From: Carya illinoinensis
Taxonomy: Eukaryota > Streptophyta > Magnoliopsida > Fagales > Juglandaceae
Direction: 5' to 3'
Assembly: GCF_018687715.1 (NCBI RefSeq)
Contig: NC_056758.1
Span: 19,541,001-19,605,000, forward strand
DNA: 64,000 bases
The first letter of the stretch is position 1. Every line of letters begins with the position of its first letter. The notes beneath the pieces are model-generated. The model saw only the letters and a list, made by a program, of their open reading frames with translations, made no database searches and was not told the DNA's origin. The position numbers were made by a program, and so were the translations under genes. Below are positions 58,931 to 64,000 of the stretch, piece after piece.

Positions 58931-60185
58931 TGACCGGTGCAAAACTGCAAGTGCACAGTATTTTAGTTTTATAGTAAAGTAATAAGAAGAGAATCGTCCT
59001 CAAGGATTGGTATCTTACTTTTACCAAATACCAAAATTATACTAAACTTGATTTTATCTAGAGGAATCACTAAGATTTTTGTAGTTGCAATTTAAACTAA
59101 AATCGACTCAAAGAGAAATATGCAAAGGAAATAAAACTGACGTTCGAAGATTAACTTAATGGGGAATAAAACTTCTAGGAAATCGATTTCACCTAATTCT
59201 TCACTATGCTTTTCTCATCCAGCTAACTTAATTTAATTCTCTTTTATCTATTAGCAAATCTCTAATTCATCCAAAAGCCTCTTTCGATAGTCAATTGGAA
59301 ATGACTCTTGTTTATCAATTCACACAAGAATATGCAAATTTAATAATCAAGAAAGCAATAAGATCAGTGATTTAATTACTACATAGGTTCATACAAGTCT
59401 TTCAATCTCTATACTTACCTATGCTGAAATATTCAAGATCTACCCTATGATTCCCTCTTTCAATAGCAAATCACAAGATTAAAAATCATCTAATCAATGG
59501 CCAGTTAATTAGAAGCAATAAACACAGAATAAATCAGATAAACAAAGAGAAAATTGCATTAAATTAGCATAGACAATCAAGCATAGTTCGGAAATAGGTT
59601 ATATCGTTTTCCTAGAATGAAGAAAATTTAGCTCATGCTAGAAATGGAATTCAACATAAACGAATTCACCATAATTGTTCTGAGAAGATTGGAAGAAAAT
59701 AAACACTGAAAAATCCTCCTTGCAGCCGCAACTCGTCTTCACAAGCTCAAGGGAACGATTCAACGCTTTTCTCCCGTCCGTGCTCGTGTATGATTCCAAC
59801 GTACGTGCAATAATTGGAATTCCCTCTCCAAAACAGATGATATGAATCCCTCTAGCTATGTTTTTCTATCCCAAAAAGTATTCTCCAGTCAAAAAGTACG
59901 GCCATAGAGTGAAAAATCTCTTTTATATCATCTGACGGCTGAAGACCCTAAATCTGTCAAAATACGATGCTCGCTCGAGCGGGGTGTCGAGTGCACATCG
60001 AGCATTCGACTCTGCCTGATTTCGCTCGAGCAGCCAATGGCTCTGCTCGAGCGAACCTTGTTTTCCAGCAACCCCTGTCGAGCGGAAGTCGAGCGTTTGA
60101 ATCTGCCTGAATTCGCTCGAGCGGCCAAAAGCCTCCGCTCGAGCGATCTTGCAAAATCTGTAATACGAAATTTTATAAGTCATCA
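58931..60185 (-). repeat. 3' LTR of the Athila-like element
   Basis: 1255 bp, TGACCGGTGC... to ...AAGTCATCA, next to a polypurine tract. GCTCGAGCG inverted repeats cluster at 59966-60147. Confidence 0.88.
59966..60147 (-). repeat. Two 91 bp units with CGCTCGAGC...GCTCGAGCG stems
   Basis: TCTGCCTGA recurs at 60011 and 60102. Each unit then has CGCTCGAGC, an 8-14 base centre and GCTCGAGCG, able to form a strong hairpin in the RNA; further TCGAGCG copies lie at 59971 and 60077. Confidence 0.75.
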
Positions 60186-60200
60186 AATACCCCCAAACTT
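60186..60200 (-). promoter_or_regulatory. Polypurine tract of the Athila-like element
   Basis: The minus strand reads TAAGTTTGGGGGTATT (60186-60201) against the LTR start TGATGACTT. Confidence 0.8.
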
Positions 60201-60201
60201 A

Positions 60202-61861
60202 CAAGTTTGTTTGTCCTCAAACAAAAAGAAAGGCAAATGATAGTTTAGGCAATATCAACTCGACCCCAAAGAAAAGTATCATCACTCACCAAGCTTTTAT
60301 GAATTTAGATTTCATCACTAGTATTTTACTCTTTTAATATCAAAGATAGCAAGAAAATCAATCAAAAATTTTGCAATTTGTCAAGCAAGAGTTAGGCGTT
60401 TACTTCAACCTAAACCGAAGACCTTGAGTGTGTGTGTGATATAGTCAATTTAACCTCAAACCACCTGCAAACTCAGATAAAAGTAGAGCAACCAAAATCA
60501 GAAGAATTCTCTTAAAACTTAACCCCATAAGTCCAATTTTCAGAAATCCTCTCCACTAATGTAGTCAACACCAAAATCAGAGATCAAAAGGTCTTTATTA
60601 AGGTTGTAATGATAGGCCACAAGGTGAGGGTTAAGAAAGAACTGGATATGGAAAATCAAAGCAAACTAGGAAAATACTTAGTGGAAAGAACATTGAAAGA
60701 GATACCCATATGATTCAAATCATAGCTCTTTCTTGGCAATATGCTCATACTTGTGGCATTATTATTGCTGTAATCACTGATGTAATAACAACAATTCCCT
60801 TAACAAAATATGAGGTAATTCACACTCCGCTTAGCGACTTCTTTTTCTTTTTCTTTTTCTTTTTCTTTTTCTTTCTCTTTTCTTCTTCTTCTTCTTTTTT
60901 TTTTTTTTCAGTCTCTCCCTTTCTTCTTCTTTTTCTTCTTTGATCAAACAGAGCAACCATAATACGGTTCATCATGAAACCAATTTTCTCTTTTAAATGT
61001 AACTCTCCACCAAAGTATTTTCTCAAACTATCAAAGGTAGATTCATTGTTTTTCAGGCTTAAAGCTGGCATGGTTTATGTAGTTCAAAGAATAAATAAAG
61101 GCTTATGAAGGCTCAAGGGAGTTGACTATGGAAACACACCATGTAATGATGGCATGACATTTAGGACGGCTGGGAAAGCCTTTTGGTTATGCCAAAGAAA
61201 TGCCTAGATCATTTCTCTAATATTTGGGCTCAACTAGGATTTCGCCTCAAGGACCCATCAACGGATTCTAGAGCAAAGCAAAATCGAACCTCCCTCTTTC
61301 AATTAATTCAACTTCTTCTCTTTATAAGCAAAATGGAATAAGAGAAAAACGATTATATGCTCAATTGTGTTCAAGGTCAAAGATTTAAACCAAAGTACCC
61401 ACAAAACTTCACTTGACATAAAAGAAATTTTTGAAAATTTTTCTCAAAACCATCTTCAATCACAAATTTCAGAGTCATAGAGAATTCAATCTTACTCCCA
61501 TGCATGCTTGGTAAGAGAATCAAACAACCCATCAACAACCCAAGACTTAGAAAACAAGAGGATCAAATTATTATAGGAGTTTACACCCCCAAACTTAAAC
61601 TAAACAATGTCCTCATTGTAATGCAAAAGTAAAAAGGATTGAAGAAATAACGGAACTTCCCTGGTTTCATGGTGAATCTTCCGTAGATTAGAATTTTTCA
61701 GCTCTTTATTCATGTTAAATAAACCTGCATCAAAAATCAATTTATTAAAACTTAAATAAATAAAGATAATAAAATAAATGAAAGAATGAAAGATAGATCT
61801 ATGGGTTGCCTCCCATAAGCGCTTGTTTTAAAGTCTACAGCCAGACTTTTCAATCATCATC
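60202..61861 (-). other. Non-coding spacer of the Athila-like element
   Basis: No gene seen. It contains a CT-rich simple tract at 60839-60935 and a second polypurine-like tract with TTTAAGTTTGGGGGTGT and CAATGAGGACATTG at about 61578-61622. ORFs crossing the CT tract are artefacts. Confidence 0.65.
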
Positions 61862-62744
61862 AATTAGGATCTCCAAGAGGAATAAATGCATAGTTCCTCT
61901 CCATTTGCTCTCCATAGTGGTGCTTTAATCTCTGACCATGAACTCTGAAAATATTCCCTGTCTTGTCCTTCAAATCTACTGCTCCAAAAGAGAAAACTTC
62001 ATGAATTGTATAGGGACCTGTCCATCTTGATTTTAACTTTCCTGGGAAGAGTTTGAGTCGTGAATTGAAGAGTAAAACTTGTTATCCTGGAGCAAACTCT
62101 CGCCTAAGAATCTGTTTTTCATGCCACTTCTTCGTCCTTTCTTTATAGATCTTTGCATTTTCATATACATCATTCCGGAACTCTTCCATCTCATTCAATT
62201 GAAGAAGTCGCTTTTCACTTGCTGCCTTCAAATCAAAATTAAACTTTTTTACAGCCCAATACGCTCTATGCTCCAACTCTACAGGAAGATGACATGCCTT
62301 TCCAAACACTAATCGGTATGGAGACATCCCGATAGGTGTTTTAAAGGCTGTACGGTATGCCCACAAAGCATAATCAAGCTTCTTCGCCCAATCCTTTCTA
62401 TTGATTTTGACGGTCTTCTCAAGGATGTTCTTGATCTCTCTATTTGAAATTTCAGCTTGACCATTAGTTTGAGGATGGTAAGCAAGTGCTATCTTGTGCT
62501 TCACACCATATTTAGAAAGAAGATTATCAAACAACTTGTTGCAAAAGGGAGTCCCTTCATCACTAATAATAGCTCATGGAGTGCCAAATCTTGTGAATAT
62601 GTTCTTGTGCAGAAATTTGAGCACTACCTTTTCATCATTTGTTGTTGTAGTAATTGCTTCCACCCATTTTGACACATAGTCAACTGCTAATAAGATATAA
62701 GCAAAACCAAAAAAAGGAGGAAAAGGCCCCATAAAATCTATTCC
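61862..62744 (-). pseudogene. Integrase core and C-terminal domain (Athila-like)
   Basis: Joins the target-cutting and strand-transfer core to the GPF-type tail. On the minus strand: IDFMGPFPPFFGF near 62730, SDEGTPFCN near 62550, [23 protein letters not shown] (catalytic E), [52 protein letters not shown]; then past a TAA at 62082-62084 [24 protein letters not shown] and [13 protein letters not shown]. Two stops (62745 region and near 62575) and the TAA make it inactive. Confidence 0.88.
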
Positions 62745-63170
62745 CTAAACATCAAACAACTCAACTTCTAAGATACCTTTCAGTGGTAACTCATGACGCC
62801 TTGAAATATTTCTCATACGTTGGCACCGGTCACAAGTTTTCACCAAAGTGTAACTATCACGAAAAATAGAAGGCCAATAGAACCCGCTTTGAAGTACCTT
62901 AGCTGCTGTACGGGTGGCTCCAAAGTGTCCTCCATATGATGATGAATGGCAATGATGGAGGATGTCTTGCATCTCTTCTTTTGACACACATCTTCTAATG
63001 ATTTGATCAGGGCATCTTTTGAACAACAAAGGCTCATCCCAAAGATAATAATTCACATCATGCAAAAATTTCTTACATTGATGGTAAGTAAGATCAGGTG
63101 GTAAAACTTTACAAGCTAGATAGTTAACAATATCAGCATACCACGGAAGCTTGATCTCACATGCAAACAA
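62745..63170 (-). pseudogene. Integrase N-terminal zinc-binding region (Athila-like)
   Basis: 141 codons: LPWYADIVNYLACKVLPPDL, YLWDEPLLFKRCPDQIIRRCV, then the HHCC zinc domain (HCHSSSYGGHFGATRTAAKVLQSGFYWPS...CDRCQR). It ends in a TAG just before the catalytic core. Same frame family as 63222-63974, separated from it by a stop at about 63222. Confidence 0.88.
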
Positions 63171-63221
63171 CTGCTCATCAGGGAATGCCTCTTGGACTAC
63201 TGAATCTGGTCTTTCTTCCTC

Positions 63222-63974
63222 TTACTCTAACCGAGAGAGATGGTCAGCCACTAAATTTTCACTTCCTTTCTTGTCTCGAATCTCCAAGTCAAATTCTTGA
63301 ATAAGGAGGATCCAACGAATTAGCCTTGGCTTAGCATCCTTCTTGCCAAACAAATAGCGGAGTGCTGCATGATCAGTGAACACTATCACCTTTGTACCAA
63401 TGAGGTAAGACTGAAATTTGTCACAAGCAAACACCACAGCAAGTATCTCCTTCTCAGTTGTCGTATAATTCAATTGAGCTTCATTCAATATCCGGCTTGC
63501 ATAATAGATGGCTCTAAACAGCTTGTCTTGCCTTTGCCCCAACACTGCTCCAATTGCATAGTCACTTGCATCGTACATAACTTCAAAAGGTTGACTCCAA
63601 TCAGGCACAATCACAATTGGTGCTAAAATTAGCTTCTTCTTGAGTGCATTAAAGGCCTGCAAACAAACAACATCAAAGTCAAATGCAGAATTTTTCTTAA
63701 GAAGATTACATAAAGGTTTAGAGAGTTTAGAAAAATCCTTGATAAATCTTCTATAAAATCCCGCATGTCCCAGAAAACTTCTGATTCCCTTCACATTCTT
63801 TGGAGGTGGTAGTTTCTCTATGGTTGCAATTTTAGCTCGATCCACCTCAATTCCTTTAGATGACACTCTATGGCCTAGCACGATCCCTTCTTGAACCATG
63901 AAATGACACTTCTCCCAGTTTAGGACTAGATTTTTATCTTCACATCTCTGCAAAACAAGAGCTAAGTTATGCAA
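63222..63974 (-). pseudogene. Reverse transcriptase end and RNase H (Athila-like)
   Basis: Begins inside the RT thumb: [61 protein letters not shown]. RNase H follows with all three acidic residues in place ([40 protein letters not shown]) and [10 protein letters not shown] at the end. The catalytic RT part is beyond the window; the frame seen is open. Confidence 0.9.
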
Positions 63975-64000
63975 ACAATGATCAAAAGATGTACCAAAAA

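Larger units (their letters stand above)
58931..64000 (-). mobile_element. Athila/Tat-like LTR retrotransposon, 3' half (continues beyond window)
   Basis: 3' LTR 58931-60185, polypurine tract 60186, non-coding spacer, integrase 61862-63170 and RT/RNase H 63222-63974 on the minus strand. Protease, gag and 5' LTR lie to the right of the window. Confidence 0.9.

Noticed and set aside
1..64000. tRNA, rRNA, organelle or host protein genes
   Set aside because: I looked for tRNA-like, rRNA and conserved plant gene signatures and saw none; the only tRNA-related sequences are primer-binding sites of retrotransposons.

Overview
This is plant nuclear DNA, almost certainly from a dicot and probably woody. 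It shows a dense nest of LTR retrotransposons, an L1-type LINE with a DUF4283-type ORF1, a CACTA transposon with plant TNP2/TNPA genes, a hAT-like non-autonomous element and a pararetrovirus-derived fragment. I found no intact host gene, tRNA, rRNA or prokaryotic feature, and the species cannot be told from the sequence. Nearly every coding region is broken by stops or frameshifts, many of the C-to-T kind expected in methylated repeats.

Layout. 1-2458: 3' end of a plus-strand Athila/Tat-like element. 2459-4030: gag remnant, primer-binding site and LTR of a minus-strand copia element. 4031-29031: one L1-like LINE (minus strand) split into four pieces by insertions. Its RT piece (4031-4603) and endonuclease piece (24305 on) are separated by a roughly 3.2 kb solo LTR with TSD TCTCT (4604-24299). 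That LTR itself holds a deleted Tat-like element (4673-12945, with a hAT-like insertion at 5162-6012) and a gag-only Ty3/gypsy element (15865-24007, TSD CGAAG, with a solo LTR at 16502-17864). The LINE also carries a solo LTR at 25359-27484 (TSD ATCAC). 29741 to about 46500: a CACTA element (minus strand; TNP2 at 38666-42213, TNPA split between 38563 and 30540). It is interrupted by a Tekay/Del-like chromovirus (31957-38299) and a solo LTR (43715-45893, TSD TTCTT). 47327-58374: a second complete chromovirus (TSD AAATT), with a further solo LTR in its 5' LTR (54741-56856, TSD TCGCC). 58380-58930: degenerate pararetrovirus-like coding fragment. 58931-64000: minus-strand Athila-like element running off the window.

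The most interesting signal is in the chromovirus family. The copy at 47327-58374 has a 105 bp AT-rich GT...AG segment (52974-53078) exactly between the Gag zinc knuckle and the protease. The copy at 31957-38299 lacks it with base precision, and the gag-only copy at 15865-24007 keeps the same donor. Read unspliced, Gag stops a few codons past the donor; spliced, Gag joins Pro-Pol in frame. This looks like splicing-controlled Gag versus Gag-Pol output, with an intron-free copy made by reverse transcription of spliced RNA.

The family's LTRs also carry mutually exclusive hairpin or minisatellite arrays at about the same place, a recurrent small acidic-tailed ORF and an in-frame 87 bp duplication.
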